From positions 682,001 through 746,000 of the forward strand of contig JAZIHH010000020.1 in the NCBI GenBank assembly GCA_036678685.1: DNA of 64,000 nt, in the 5' to 3' direction. Under the pieces are notes generated by a model that was given only the letters and a program-made list of their open reading frames with translations, ran no database searches and was not told the origin of the DNA. Shown in pieces: positions 43,717 to 52,725 of the stretch (position 1 is the stretch's first letter; each line of letters starts with the position of its first letter). A program made the position numbers and the translations under genes. Source of the DNA: JAZIHH01 sp036678685. GTDB taxonomy: Bacteria > Bacillota > UBA4882 > UBA10575.

Positions 43717-45393
43717 ATGCTGCCGGATATCGAGATCGCCCGGCAAGCCCGGTTATTGCCTATTTCAGAAATAGCGGCCCGGGCCGGTCTGGAGGAAGGG
43801 GAATACGAACCATACGGCCGTTACAAAGCCAAAGTAAGCTTGGACGCGCTTAAGAGCCGGACCGGCGTTCCTGAGGGAAAGTTAATCTATGTTACCGGCA
43901 TAACCCCCACGCCGGCGGGAGAGGGCAAAACCTGCACGGCGGTGGGGCTGACCCAGGCGATCGGCCTTTTGGGCCGCAAGGTTATTTTAACCTTGCGCGA
44001 GCCTTCGCTGGGACCTGTCTTCGGGATTAAAGGCGGGGCCGCCGGGGGCAGTTATGCGCAAGTATTGCCCATGGAAGATATTAATTTGCATTTTAACGGG
44101 GATATCCATGCCGTTGCCGCGGGGCACAACTTACTGGCGGCCATGTTGGACAACCATATTTACCATGGTAACGAATTGGGGATTGATTGCCGGCAAGTGC
44201 TCTGGCGGCGGGTGATGGATGTGGCCGACCGGCAACTGCGGAATATAATTATTGGGGGGGGCGGGAAAACCAACGGGGTATTACGGGAGAGCGGCTTTGA
44301 TATTGCCGTTTCCTCGGAGATCATGGCCATTCTTTGTCTCAGTGAGGGAATTGAAGATTTAAAAGAGCGTCTGGCCTCAATTCTGGTGGCTTTTACCCGT
44401 AAGGGACAACCAATCTTCGCCGGGGATCTCAAAGCCGTAGGGCCGGTGGCGATCTTGCTTAAAGAGGCGATCAAACCCAATTTGGTCCAAACTATGGAGG
44501 GACAGCCGGCTTTCATTCACGGTGGGCCGTTCGCCAATATTGCCCACGGCAACAACAGTGTTCTCGCCACCCGTCTGGCCTTGAAACTCGCCGATTATGT
44601 GGTTACCGAGGGCGGGTTCGGCTCGGATTTGGGGGCGGAAAAATTTTTTGATATTGTGGCGCCGCAAAGCGGGATTAAACCGGCTGTGGCGGTGCTGGTT
44701 GTTTCCGTCCGGGCGCTTAAAAACCACGGCGGGGTTCCCCTTCATGAACTGGGGAAAGAAGATGTGGCGGCGGTGGAAAAAGGCCTGCCCAACTTAAGAA
44801 AACACCTGGCCAACCTGAGGGATATCTTTAAGCTGCCGGTCGTGGTGGCGGTGAACAAGTTCGCTACGGATACCCGGGCTGAACTCGATGTGATCCTGGA
44901 ATATTGCCGGCAACAGCAAATTCCCGCCGCCGTTTCCGAAGTGGTGACGCAAGGCGGAAAAGGCGGGATCGAGCTGGCGAAAGAAGTACTTGCCTTGTGC
45001 GATCGGGAAGAGAATACCTTTACGCCTTTGTATCATGCGCCGGGTCTCCCGTTGAAAACCAAGATCAACCTGGTGGCAACCGGGGTTTACGGGGCGGATG
45101 GCGTTTGTTATACCAAAGAAGCGGAGCGGGCCCTCTCACAACTGAATGATCTTGGTTTTGGCCGGTTGCCGGTTTGTATCGCCAAAACCCAGATGTCCTT
45201 ATCGGATAACCCCTTGTTAAAAGGGTTTCCCCGCGGCTGGACATTGACGGTCAGAGATTTAAAGGTGGCGGCCGGCGCCCGGTTTGTCGTGGTTTTTGCC
45301 GGTAATGTCTTAACGATGCCGGGACTACCGCGGGTTCCGGCCGCCGAGAAGATGGATCTTTTACCCGACGGAACGGTACACGGTTTGTTTTAG
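43717..45393 (+). CDS. fhs: formate-tetrahydrofolate ligase
   Basis: This 558 aa ATP-dependent enzyme makes 10-formyl-tetrahydrofolate. The P-loop TPTPAGEGKTCTAVG is near residue 65, followed by LREPSLGPVFGIKGGAAGG and NLHFNGDIHA. TEGGFGSDLGAEKFFDI lies near residue 300. Length fits the family. It begins with ATG behind AAAGGGG and is followed by folD after 69 bases. Together they form the start of the methyl branch of the acetyl-CoA pathway or a general one-carbon supply. Other Wood-Ljungdahl genes are not in the window. Confidence 0.95.
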   Translation: MLPDIEIARQARLLPISEIAARAGLEEGEYEPYGRYKAKVSLDALKSRTGVPEGKLIYVTGITPTPAGEGKTCTAVGLTQAIGLLGRKVILTLREPSLGPVFGIKGGAAGGSYAQVLPMEDINLHFNGDIHAVAAGHNLLAAMLDNHIYHGNELGIDCRQVLWRRVMDVADRQLRNIIIGGGGKTNGVLRESGFDIAVSSEIMAILCLSEGIEDLKERLASILVAFTRKGQPIFAGDLKAVGPVAILLKEAIKPNLVQTMEGQPAFIHGGPFANIAHGNNSVLATRLALKLADYVVTEGGFGSDLGAEKFFDIVAPQSGIKPAVAVLVVSVRALKNHGGVPLHELGKEDVAAVEKGLPNLRKHLANLRDIFKLPVVVAVNKFATDTRAELDVILEYCRQQQIPAAVSEVVTQGGKGGIELAKEVLALCDREENTFTPLYHAPGLPLKTKINLVATGVYGADGVCYTKEAERALSQLNDLGFGRLPVCIAKTQMSLSDNPLLKGFPRGWTLTVRDLKVAAGARFVVVFAGNVLTMPGLPRVPAAEKMDLLPDGTVHGLF

Positions 45394-45462
45394 TAAGGAA
45401 CACCGGGCTTTCCGCTTGGATGGCTCCGGGAAGAACCATTGCCTTAAGGAGGGATAAACTAT

Positions 45463-46332
45463 ATGACAGCAAAAATAATTGACGGTAAAGCCTTGGCCGC
45501 CAGGTTCCGGCAAGAACTGAAAAAAAAAGTTGAACAGCTTAAAACAGCCGGAATTTCCCCCGGCCTGGCCGTGATTTTGGCCGGTGATGACCAGGCTTCT
45601 GAAGTTTACGTCCGGAACAAGCAGCGTGCCTGTGCCGAATTGGGGATAAAATCCTGGAAATATCATTTGCCGGAAAATGTAGCGCCGGAAGAACTGATTG
45701 GCCTAATCAAGAAATTAAATACTGATCCGGAAGTAAGCGGAATATTGGTCCAGTTGCCCCTTCCTGCGTCCCTCGATTCCGCGGCGGTTCTCGATGCTGT
45801 TGCGCCGGCGAAGGATGTTGACGGTTTTCATCCGCTCAATCTCGGCTTGTTAACAGCGGGCAGGCCCCGGGTAATACCCTGTACCCCGGCGGGGGTGTTG
45901 GAACTGATTAAAGAAGCCGGGGTGGAGATTGCCGGTAAGGAATGTGTAGTGGTGGGAAGAAGCAACATCGTAGGAAAACCCCTTTCCCTTCTGTTGTTGC
46001 AGGAACACGGCACCGTTACGGTCTGTCACTCCCGAACCCGGAACCTGGAGGAAGTCTGCCGCCGGGCGGATATTCTGGTGGCGGCGGCCGGACGGCCGGG
46101 TTTGATCCACGGCGGGATGATCAAACCCGGGGCTGTAGTTATCGACGTGGGAATCAACCGGGATGAACAGGGAAAACTGGTCGGGGATGTGGATTTTGCC
46201 TCCGCCGTCCAAAAAGCGGGGGCCATAACGCCGGTACCGGGCGGGGTGGGACCAATGACCATCGCCATGTTAATGAAAAATACTGTGGCGGCGGCCGCGG
46301 CCGGCAACTCAAACGAACAAAATTCCCAATAA
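45463..46332 (+). CDS. folD: methylenetetrahydrofolate dehydrogenase / cyclohydrolase
   Basis: This 289 aa bifunctional enzyme interconverts methylene-, methenyl- and 10-formyl-tetrahydrofolate using NADP. Motifs are VILAGDDQASEVYVRNK with the catalytic Lys, GILVQLPLP near residue 90, PAKDVDGFHPLN, VVGRSNIVGKPLSLLL and PVPGGVGPMTIAMLM. It follows fhs on the same strand behind AAGGAGG and is probably cotranscribed with it. Confidence 0.95.
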   Translation: MTAKIIDGKALAARFRQELKKKVEQLKTAGISPGLAVILAGDDQASEVYVRNKQRACAELGIKSWKYHLPENVAPEELIGLIKKLNTDPEVSGILVQLPLPASLDSAAVLDAVAPAKDVDGFHPLNLGLLTAGRPRVIPCTPAGVLELIKEAGVEIAGKECVVVGRSNIVGKPLSLLLLQEHGTVTVCHSRTRNLEEVCRRADILVAAAGRPGLIHGGMIKPGAVVIDVGINRDEQGKLVGDVDFASAVQKAGAITPVPGGVGPMTIAMLMKNTVAAAAAGNSNEQNSQ

Positions 46333-46409
46333 TGCTCCCCGGCGCGTCGGGGGTAAAAGCGCCGGTTTAGAGAAGACGGGTAAATAATGCTCCAAAGGCA
46401 ATCTTTCAT

Positions 46410-46486
46410 ACGAGTGACGAGCAACGGGCAACGAGCGACGAGTACCGAGCAACGAACTGTGCTCCTACGAGCTACGAGCAACGAGG
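46410..46486 (+). repeat. degenerate ACGAG tandem repeat
   Basis: Units of 6-8 bases such as ACGAGTG, ACGAGCA, ACGGGCA, ACGAGCG, ACGAGTA, CCGAGCA and ACGAGCT recur over about 77 bases, interrupted by ACTGTGCTCCT near the middle. Such imperfect repeats appear between genes in some thermophilic Firmicutes; I do not know the function. Confidence 0.7.
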
Positions 46487-46585
46487 CCTATTTTCTTCAA
46501 AGTAGAAATATTGTTATAATTGGGCAAAATTTATGTAAAAGGCAGGAGATATGGTTAAAATAACGAAATATAAGAAATATTGGTC

Positions 46586-46610
46586 TTAAAGCGGGAAGTA
46601 CCCGCTTTAA
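46586..46610 (+). other. perfect hairpin upstream of ppdK
   Basis: A 10 bp stem TTAAAGCGGG/CCCGCTTTAA with a 5-base loop lies about 50 bases before the ppdK start codon. No T-run follows. It could be an operator or a 5' mRNA stabiliser. Confidence 0.55.
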
Positions 46611-46658
46611 TAACAACCGTTGACAATGAACAAGCTATATAAAGAAGGAGGATGGTTT

Positions 46659-49364
46659 ATGGCGACTAAACAAGTATATTTTTTTGGCGCCGGGAAAGCC
46701 GATGGAACCGCAGAAATGAGAAACTTGTTGGGTGGAAAAGGCGCCAACCTGGCTGAGATGACCAATCTTGGCATCCCGGTTCCGGCCGGATTTACCATTA
46801 CCACGGAGGTTTGTAATTCGTATTATGAAAACAACAGGCAATGGCCGGCCGGATTAGAGGAAGAAATAAAGCTCAACCTCAGGAAAGTAGAGGAAGCGAT
46901 GGGGGCAAAGTTTGGCGATCCGGAAAACCCCCTGCTCCTTGCCGTGCGTTCCGGAGCCAGAGTTTCCATGCCCGGGATGATGGATACCGTCCTGAATCTG
47001 GGGCTTAATGATACTACCCTTCAGGGTTTGATTAAAAAATCCGGCAACGAAAGATTTGCCTACGACAGTTACCGCCGGTTTATCCAGATGTACAGCAATG
47101 TGGTTTTAGGTGTGGATCATGATCATTTTGAGCAATTAATTGACGAAAAGAAGAAAGAAAAAGGATACCAGCTGGATACGGATTTAACCGCGGAAGACTG
47201 GAAAGCCCTTGTCGATGCCTTCAAGAAGCTGGTAAAAGAAAAAACCGGCCACGAGTTTCCCACCGATCCGTGGGAGCAGTTAAAAGGGGCGATCAATGCT
47301 GTTTTCTCCTCATGGATGAACCCGCGGGCTATTACATACCGGCGGTTGAATAAGATCCCCGAGCACTGGGGAACAGCGGTGAACGTCCAGTCCATGGTCT
47401 TCGGTAATATGGGCGAGACCTCCGCCACCGGGGTGGCCTTTACCAGGGACCCCGCTACTGGTGAGAACAAATTTTACGGTGAGTTCCTCATCAACGCCCA
47501 GGGGGAGGATGTGGTGGCCGGAATCCGGACCCCGCAACAGATCAGCCTGGAAGCCTCCAGAGAATGGGCCAAAAGCAACGGTATTTCCGAGGAGGAAAGG
47601 AAGGAAAAATATCCTTCCCTTGAGGAATACATGCCCGAGATCTACCAGCAGTTGCTGGAGATCAGAGACCGCCTGGAAAAACACTACCGGGAGATGCAGG
47701 ATGTTGAATTTACGATCCAGGAAAACAAGCTCTATATGCTGCAAACCCGTGCCGGAAAAAGGACCGGCGTGGCGGCGGTACGGATCGCCGTGGAAATGGT
47801 GGAGGAAGGGTTGATTGATGAAAAAACCGCCGTGCTCAGAGTCGATCCGCACCAACTGGATCAACTCTTGCATCCCATGATTGATCCCAAAGCGAAAGTT
47901 ACCGTTCTTGCCAGAGGCCTGCCGGCTTCACCCGGCGCGGCGGTGGGACGGATTGTCTTTACTGCCGACGACGCGGAAGAATGGGCGGCCCGGGGTGAAA
48001 AAGTGATTTTGGTCCGTACGGAGACCAGTCCGGATGATATCGGCGGTATGCATGCGGCCGTCGGTTTCCTTACTTCCCGCGGGGGGATGACTTCCCACGC
48101 CGCAGTGGTCGCCCGCGGAATGGGCAAATGTTGTGTGGCCGGTTGCGGGGATGCTTTGGTCAATGCTGAAGAAAAGACCCTGACCATTAAGGATAAAGTA
48201 TTCAAAGAAGGCGACTGGCTGACGCTCAACGGGTCAACGGGTGAAGTAATTTTGGGCCAGGTGGATCTGGTGGAACCGGAAATCACCGGAAACTTCGGCA
48301 CCTTGATGGCCTGGGCTGATAAATACCGGTATCTGAAAGTCCGGACCAATGCCGATACTCCCCACGATGCTAAAGTGGCCCGGGAATTTGGCGCAGAAGG
48401 AATTGGCCTTTGCCGGACGGAGCATATGTTCTTCGGCCCGGAGAAAGAGCGTATCAGGTACATGCGGGAAATGATCCTCGCCGAGACGGAAGAGGAGAGA
48501 AGGAAGGCCTTGGCCAAACTGCTTCCGTACCAAAAAGCCGACTTTATCGGTATTTTTGAGGCCATGGAAGGTTTGCCGGTAACGATCCGGCTTCTGGATC
48601 CGCCGTTGCACGAGTTTCTGCCCCACGACGAAAAATCGCAGAAAGAGATCGCGGCGGAAATGGGGATCGAACCCAGTGCCTTGGCGGCCAAAGTGGAATC
48701 CCTGGCTGAATTCAACCCGATGCTCGGTTTCCGGGGCTGCCGTTTGGGTGTGGTTTACCCTGAGATCTTTGAAATGCAGGTACAGGCGATTTTTGAAGCT
48801 GCTTGTGAACTGACGAAAAAAGGTGTGAAAGTTGTTCCCGAAGTCATGATCCCGTTGGTCGGAACGACCGGGGAAATGAAGATGATTAAAGAATACTCGA
48901 TCAAAGTGGCGGAAGAAGTCATGGAACGCTACGGGGTGAAACTGGAGTACATGATCGGCACCATGATCGAGGTTCCACGGGCGGCATTGATTGCGGACGA
49001 GATTGCCGAGGACGCCGAGTTCTTCTCCTTCGGCACCAACGACCTCACCCAGCTGACCTTCGGATACAGCCGGGATGACGCCGGTAAGTTCCTCCCCTTG
49101 TATGTGGAGAAGAAACTCTTGCCCTTTGACGTCTTCCAGTCCATGGATATGGAAGGGGTGGGCGCCCTGGTCAAAACCGGTGTCGAAAAAGGCCGTGCCA
49201 CCAGGCCCGGTCTGAAGATTGGCATCTGCGGCGAACACGGCGGCGATCCCGATTCCGTGAAGTTCTGTCACCAAGTGGGCATGGATTACGTCTCCTGTTC
49301 CCCCTACCGGGTACCCATCGCCCGTCTGGCCGCGGCGCAGGCCCAGATTACCAACCCCCGGTAA
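46659..49364 (+). CDS. ppdK: pyruvate phosphate dikinase
   Basis: This 901 aa enzyme converts pyruvate, ATP and phosphate to phosphoenolpyruvate, AMP and pyrophosphate, or runs in reverse in glycolysis. The N-terminal ATP-grasp domain has GGKGANLAEMTNLGIPVP and GETSATGVAFTRDPATG. The swivelling domain has the catalytic His in RGGMTSHAAVVARGMGK near residue 480. The C-terminal TIM-barrel has CRTEHMF, MLGFRGCRLG and the Cys in GICGEHGGDP. ATG at 46659 lies after AAGGAGG; the frame opens 39 bases earlier. It is monocistronic with a strong terminator, common in anaerobes with PPi-based glycolysis. Confidence 0.96.
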   Translation: MATKQVYFFGAGKADGTAEMRNLLGGKGANLAEMTNLGIPVPAGFTITTEVCNSYYENNRQWPAGLEEEIKLNLRKVEEAMGAKFGDPENPLLLAVRSGARVSMPGMMDTVLNLGLNDTTLQGLIKKSGNERFAYDSYRRFIQMYSNVVLGVDHDHFEQLIDEKKKEKGYQLDTDLTAEDWKALVDAFKKLVKEKTGHEFPTDPWEQLKGAINAVFSSWMNPRAITYRRLNKIPEHWGTAVNVQSMVFGNMGETSATGVAFTRDPATGENKFYGEFLINAQGEDVVAGIRTPQQISLEASREWAKSNGISEEERKEKYPSLEEYMPEIYQQLLEIRDRLEKHYREMQDVEFTIQENKLYMLQTRAGKRTGVAAVRIAVEMVEEGLIDEKTAVLRVDPHQLDQLLHPMIDPKAKVTVLARGLPASPGAAVGRIVFTADDAEEWAARGEKVILVRTETSPDDIGGMHAAVGFLTSRGGMTSHAAVVARGMGKCCVAGCGDALVNAEEKTLTIKDKVFKEGDWLTLNGSTGEVILGQVDLVEPEITGNFGTLMAWADKYRYLKVRTNADTPHDAKVAREFGAEGIGLCRTEHMFFGPEKERIRYMREMILAETEEERRKALAKLLPYQKADFIGIFEAMEGLPVTIRLLDPPLHEFLPHDEKSQKEIAAEMGIEPSALAAKVESLAEFNPMLGFRGCRLGVVYPEIFEMQVQAIFEAACELTKKGVKVVPEVMIPLVGTTGEMKMIKEYSIKVAEEVMERYGVKLEYMIGTMIEVPRAALIADEIAEDAEFFSFGTNDLTQLTFGYSRDDAGKFLPLYVEKKLLPFDVFQSMDMEGVGALVKTGVEKGRATRPGLKIGICGEHGGDPDSVKFCHQVGMDYVSCSPYRVPIARLAAAQAQITNPR

Positions 49365-49390
49365 GGGTAGAAAAACAAAACAGTGTTCTA

Positions 49391-49430
49391 AAAAAACGAG
49401 AGAGCATTGCTCTCTCGTTTTTTGTTTTTT
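49391..49430 (+). terminator. terminator after ppdK
   Basis: The stem ACGAGAGAGC/GCTCTCTCGT with a 3-base loop is flanked by A-runs and a long T-run. It may also serve the convergent enzyme gene. Confidence 0.9.
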
Positions 49431-49490
49431 TTATTCAGGATTTTATATTCAACCCTATAGTCCTTAGTAAAATTATCTAATATGTTCATT

Positions 49491-50960
49491 TTATTTGATA
49501 TAGAACGTGGCATCCCCCTTGTCCAGCTCTGAATTAATCGGGTCTATGCGCAGCTTGTAATAATAGTGTCTAATATACCGGTTTGGGTAATTATATGACT
49601 GGTACGATACACCCTTCGAGTCGGCAAATCCGGCCACCGGTTTGAAGGTGGCGTCGGCTTTAAATATAGCCGTGTCATCATTTTGGTCCAGTCGCAGCTC
49701 ATATTCGTAATGCCGCAGGTAAAACCCCGGGTAATTGACGGATTCAAAAGAGACCATCGTAGGATCGGCCAGACCCGGTACGATCCGAAAATACGCGTCT
49801 TCAACAATGGATATTTCATTCTCCGGATCGATCCGGCCCTTATAATCATAATGCCGCCAGAAATAACCGGGGTAATTATAAGACTCAATCCTGTTGGGCG
49901 GCACCATACTCCCAACGTCCATATCGCCATAGGTGACTTGTTGGGTGCGGCTGCTCCCGCCGTGAGGACCCCCGCCAATAATAAACAGACGCCCGTTGTT
50001 AAGGGGGACTAAGGCCCGACTGTAACTGCCTGGGAGCTTGGTCGGAATCCGGTACCATGTTCCATGCCCGTTATTGATATTTATAAACAGATCCCCTGTT
50101 CCGTAGGCGCCGGCTACCACCTTGCCGTCGGGCATAACTGCCACATACGGTGAACCCCAATTGCCACCGAAACGCGTTCCCTGGCTGGAAGCATTCCAGA
50201 CTTCAGGGTTGGAAGAAATTTGATAAAAAAAAGGTATTCCGTCCAAGCCTACTATTTCATAGGTCATGATATAGTTGCCGTCGGCCATTCTGGCCACTAC
50301 CGGCATGCCCGGGCGGAGAGAACCAAGGGCGACATCATCAACAGTATCGCTCCAGATGACACCGTCGGTCGATGTTTTATGCACTATTTTTTGGTTATGA
50401 CGAGGGTCTCTTTCGTCGGCAAAATAGCAAATCAGCTTGTTGTTGGCCACCAAAAGGAAAGGTTCCCATACCGGGTCGTGGTTTCCATCGGGATTGGCCA
50501 CGCCGTCCGAAGCGACAGAACTAAGGAAAGTCCATGTTCTGCCCAGGTCGGTGCTGTAATAGATGTCGATTTTCGTTTGCGAGAGATCATTGGGAATGGA
50601 ATTACCGGCGCAAAGTAATGTTCCCTTGGGCAGGCTGCCAATGGCTTGTGGCAGTTCATAGAGGAAAGGCTGGTATCTCATGCCCCAACCGTTTACCTGG
50701 TCAACGACATTTCCCATCAAGGTCCAGGTTTCACCGTTATCGGTGCTTTCGTAGATGGGGAAAACAGGAAAATCCTTTTTATACTGCTCAAAAGTGGCGT
50801 ACATTTTCCCGTTGTTCGCGGGATTACTTTGGTGTTTGAGTTGCACCGCTCTGGCGTATAAACAACCCGGGTCGGGATCATTCGGATTGGGTTTATACAG
50901 TACCGACGGGTCATACGCTCCTACCGGAAAGATCGTAACAATAACTAATGAAAAGATCAA
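49491..50960 (-). CDS. secreted sialidase-like propeller with AbfB-type domain
   Basis: This 489 aa protein has a sialidase/BNR-like beta-propeller (repeats such as YESTDNGETWTLMG, YYSTDLGRTWTFLS, HKTSTDGVIWSD) over about residues 25-345, then three copies of a roughly 45-residue unit (SYNYPGYFWRHYDY, SVNYPGFYLRHYEY, SYNYPNRYIRHYYY) with the signature of AbfB/CBM42, which binds arabinofuranose. It could be a GH93-like exo-arabinanase. Catalytic residues are not certain. The frame's first start is TTG at 50960 within a hydrophobic stretch. A basic signal start lies upstream if one A is missing from a run of six (GTG-AAAAAA), so a single-base error is likely. It is divergent from the ABC importer. 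Confidence 0.75.
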   Translation of the reverse strand: MIFSLVIVTIFPVGAYDPSVLYKPNPNDPDPGCLYARAVQLKHQSNPANNGKMYATFEQYKKDFPVFPIYESTDNGETWTLMGNVVDQVNGWGMRYQPFLYELPQAIGSLPKGTLLCAGNSIPNDLSQTKIDIYYSTDLGRTWTFLSSVASDGVANPDGNHDPVWEPFLLVANNKLICYFADERDPRHNQKIVHKTSTDGVIWSDTVDDVALGSLRPGMPVVARMADGNYIMTYEIVGLDGIPFFYQISSNPEVWNASSQGTRFGGNWGSPYVAVMPDGKVVAGAYGTGDLFININNGHGTWYRIPTKLPGSYSRALVPLNNGRLFIIGGGPHGGSSRTQQVTYGDMDVGSMVPPNRIESYNYPGYFWRHYDYKGRIDPENEISIVEDAYFRIVPGLADPTMVSFESVNYPGFYLRHYEYELRLDQNDDTAIFKADATFKPVAGFADSKGVSYQSYNYPNRYIRHYYYKLRIDPINSELDKGDATFYIK

Positions 50961-51344
50961 AAACAGTATAACAATTTTTTCACTTCATAATCCGCTCCTT
51001 TCCTGATGAACTTAATCTTGTTTTTAACAATAATACTAACGGTAATCTTTTAAAACTTTTCCGCCTCCCTTCTTTTCCTTCATTATTTAAAAAAACTGAT
51101 ACCAGTATAGGCCATGTGGCGGGATGTTTATATTAAATATTTTTACTTTTTATTGCAATTTTTTTACTAAATCCTAACCTTTTATAGACTAAAAAGTAAC
51201 GAAGGCTAAAAAGGGGTTATAGAAAGTCCAGATATAAATAAAATTCTTATAGTAAATGGTAAAAAAATTGGAGTTCCGGCCGTTGTGTGATGGATTATAA
51301 TATATTTAACAATCATTAACATATTATTAAAGGAGGAGAAACGT
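50961..51344. promoter_or_regulatory. divergent region between the arabinan-like enzyme and the ABC importer
   Basis: This 384-base A/T-rich gap should hold both promoters. A TATAAT (51296-51301) is placed well for the importer; no strong -35 is visible. An AAAGGAGGAG site precedes the binding protein. I see no riboswitch or other gene. Control by the downstream YesMN-like system is inferred. Confidence 0.4.
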
Positions 51345-52622
51345 ATGAGAAAGGCTGTTGTTTCCTTGTTGGTTCTGGCTTTTGTGGCGGCTTTGTGTTA
51401 TCCTGTGGCCGGAGCGCAGAAGACCACCCTCACCTTCTGGACCTTCCAGCAGTTCCACGAGGCCCACATGCAAAAAGCCGTCGAAAGATGGAACCAAAAA
51501 AATCCTGACCGGCCTATTGAACTGCAGGTCGATGTTCTGCCCTACGATGAGATGCATAACAAGTTGTTGATTTCCCTGCAGTCCGGGGTGGGTGCACCTG
51601 ATCTGGTTGATATCGAAATCAGTAAATTCCCCAACTATATCCGGGGGAGAAGGCCGGGCTTGGTTCCTCTGAACCGGGTGGTAGAACCGGTCCTCGATCG
51701 CTGCGTTGAAGCCCGGTTTACCATTTACGCCAAGGACGGGAATTATTACGGAATCGACTACCACGTCGGCGCCCTTGTCATGTACTATAACAAGGAATAT
51801 ATGGACCAGGCCGGGGTTGACGTTGATGCTATCGAGACCTGGGATGATTATGTCGAGGCCGGGAAAAAAGTGGTGGCGGCTACCGGTAAACCGATGACCA
51901 CCGTGGAAATTACCGAGCATTGGTCCCTTTACCCCTTAATGATCCAGTACGGCTCGGATATTTTTGCCGAGGACGGGAGCATCATCCTGGATAATCCGGA
52001 TAATGTCAAGATTCTCACCTTCTTAAAGGATATGGTACATACCCACAAAATTGCGATCCCGGCTCCCGGCGGCTTCCATCACTCCGAAGAATACTGGGCT
52101 TTCATGAACGGTGGCGGCGCTGCCTCGCTGATGATGCCCATGTGGTACATGGGACGTTTTGTCGAATATATGCCGGATTTGAAAGGAAAAATGATCATCC
52201 GGCCGTGTCCGGCCTGGGAGAAAGGCGGCACCAGGTCCGCGGGTATGGGTGGTACCGGCACGGCGGTAACAGTCCAGAGCAAACACCGGGATCTGGCTGT
52301 TGATTTCCTGGCCGAAGCCAAGTTGACCAGAGAAGGTGCCATCGATACCTGGACCATTTTGGGCTTTGACCCGATCCGGTGGGATGTTTGGGATGCGCCC
52401 GAAATGTCGGCGGAAAACGCTTTCACCGAATATTTCGGAAAAGAGATCTTTGACGTATTGTTAGAGATTAAGGATGAAATTAACGCCCCGATTATTACGG
52501 AGAAATTCCCGCTCGCCATCGATTTGATGAAACGGAATGTTTCCTTTAAGGCCATCAGAGAGCAGAGCTTGACTCCGGAAGAGGCGTTAAAAGAAGCGGC
52601 CGATGAGTTAAGGAGAAGCTAA
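51345..52622 (+). CDS. araN: sugar ABC substrate-binding protein, AraN-like
   Basis: This 425 aa extracytoplasmic binding protein has a signal peptide (AVVSLLVLAFVAALCYPVAGA) and an SBP_bac_1 fold. TFWTFQQFHEAHMQKA, DYHVGALVMYYNKEYMDQAG and GGTGTAVTVQSKH are typical of oligosaccharide-binding proteins of the CUT1 group, and I find best resemblance to AraN. It is the first gene of a divergent operon with two permeases. The neighbouring arabinan-type enzyme and AbfB domain suggest arabino-oligosaccharides, but this is inference from context. Confidence 0.78.
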   Translation: MRKAVVSLLVLAFVAALCYPVAGAQKTTLTFWTFQQFHEAHMQKAVERWNQKNPDRPIELQVDVLPYDEMHNKLLISLQSGVGAPDLVDIEISKFPNYIRGRRPGLVPLNRVVEPVLDRCVEARFTIYAKDGNYYGIDYHVGALVMYYNKEYMDQAGVDVDAIETWDDYVEAGKKVVAATGKPMTTVEITEHWSLYPLMIQYGSDIFAEDGSIILDNPDNVKILTFLKDMVHTHKIAIPAPGGFHHSEEYWAFMNGGGAASLMMPMWYMGRFVEYMPDLKGKMIIRPCPAWEKGGTRSAGMGGTGTAVTVQSKHRDLAVDFLAEAKLTREGAIDTWTILGFDPIRWDVWDAPEMSAENAFTEYFGKEIFDVLLEIKDEINAPIITEKFPLAIDLMKRNVSFKAIREQSLTPEEALKEAADELRRS

Positions 52623-52654
52623 ACTCCTATTCTAACGGCGATTGCCGGTTGGGC

Positions 52655-52694
52655 GGCGCAAAGATTCAACCCCAAACGGTTGAATCTTTGCGCC
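52655..52694 (+). other. 17 bp stem-loop between binding protein and permease
   Basis: A perfect 17 bp inverted repeat (GGCGCAAAGATTCAACC and its complement) has a 6-base loop and no T-run. Such stems after a binding-protein gene protect the mRNA and raise its level relative to the permeases. Confidence 0.82.
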
Positions 52695-52725
52695 CCTACA
52701 CCTCTTATACAAAGAAGAAAGCGGG

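Larger units (their letters stand above)
46333..46658 (+). other. intergenic region upstream of ppdK with repeat and hairpin
   Basis: This 326-base gap holds no gene I can support. It contains a degenerate ACGAG-type short repeat (46,410-46,486, listed separately) and a 10 bp hairpin (46,586-46,610). The PPDK ribosome site AAGGAGG lies at the end. A/T-rich sequence at 46,490-46,585 probably holds the promoter, but no consensus is clear. Confidence 0.45.

Noticed and set aside
48234..49274. 346 aa minus-strand ORF over ppdK
   Set aside because: It mirrors the coding strand of a well-conserved enzyme and has no independent motif or start signal.
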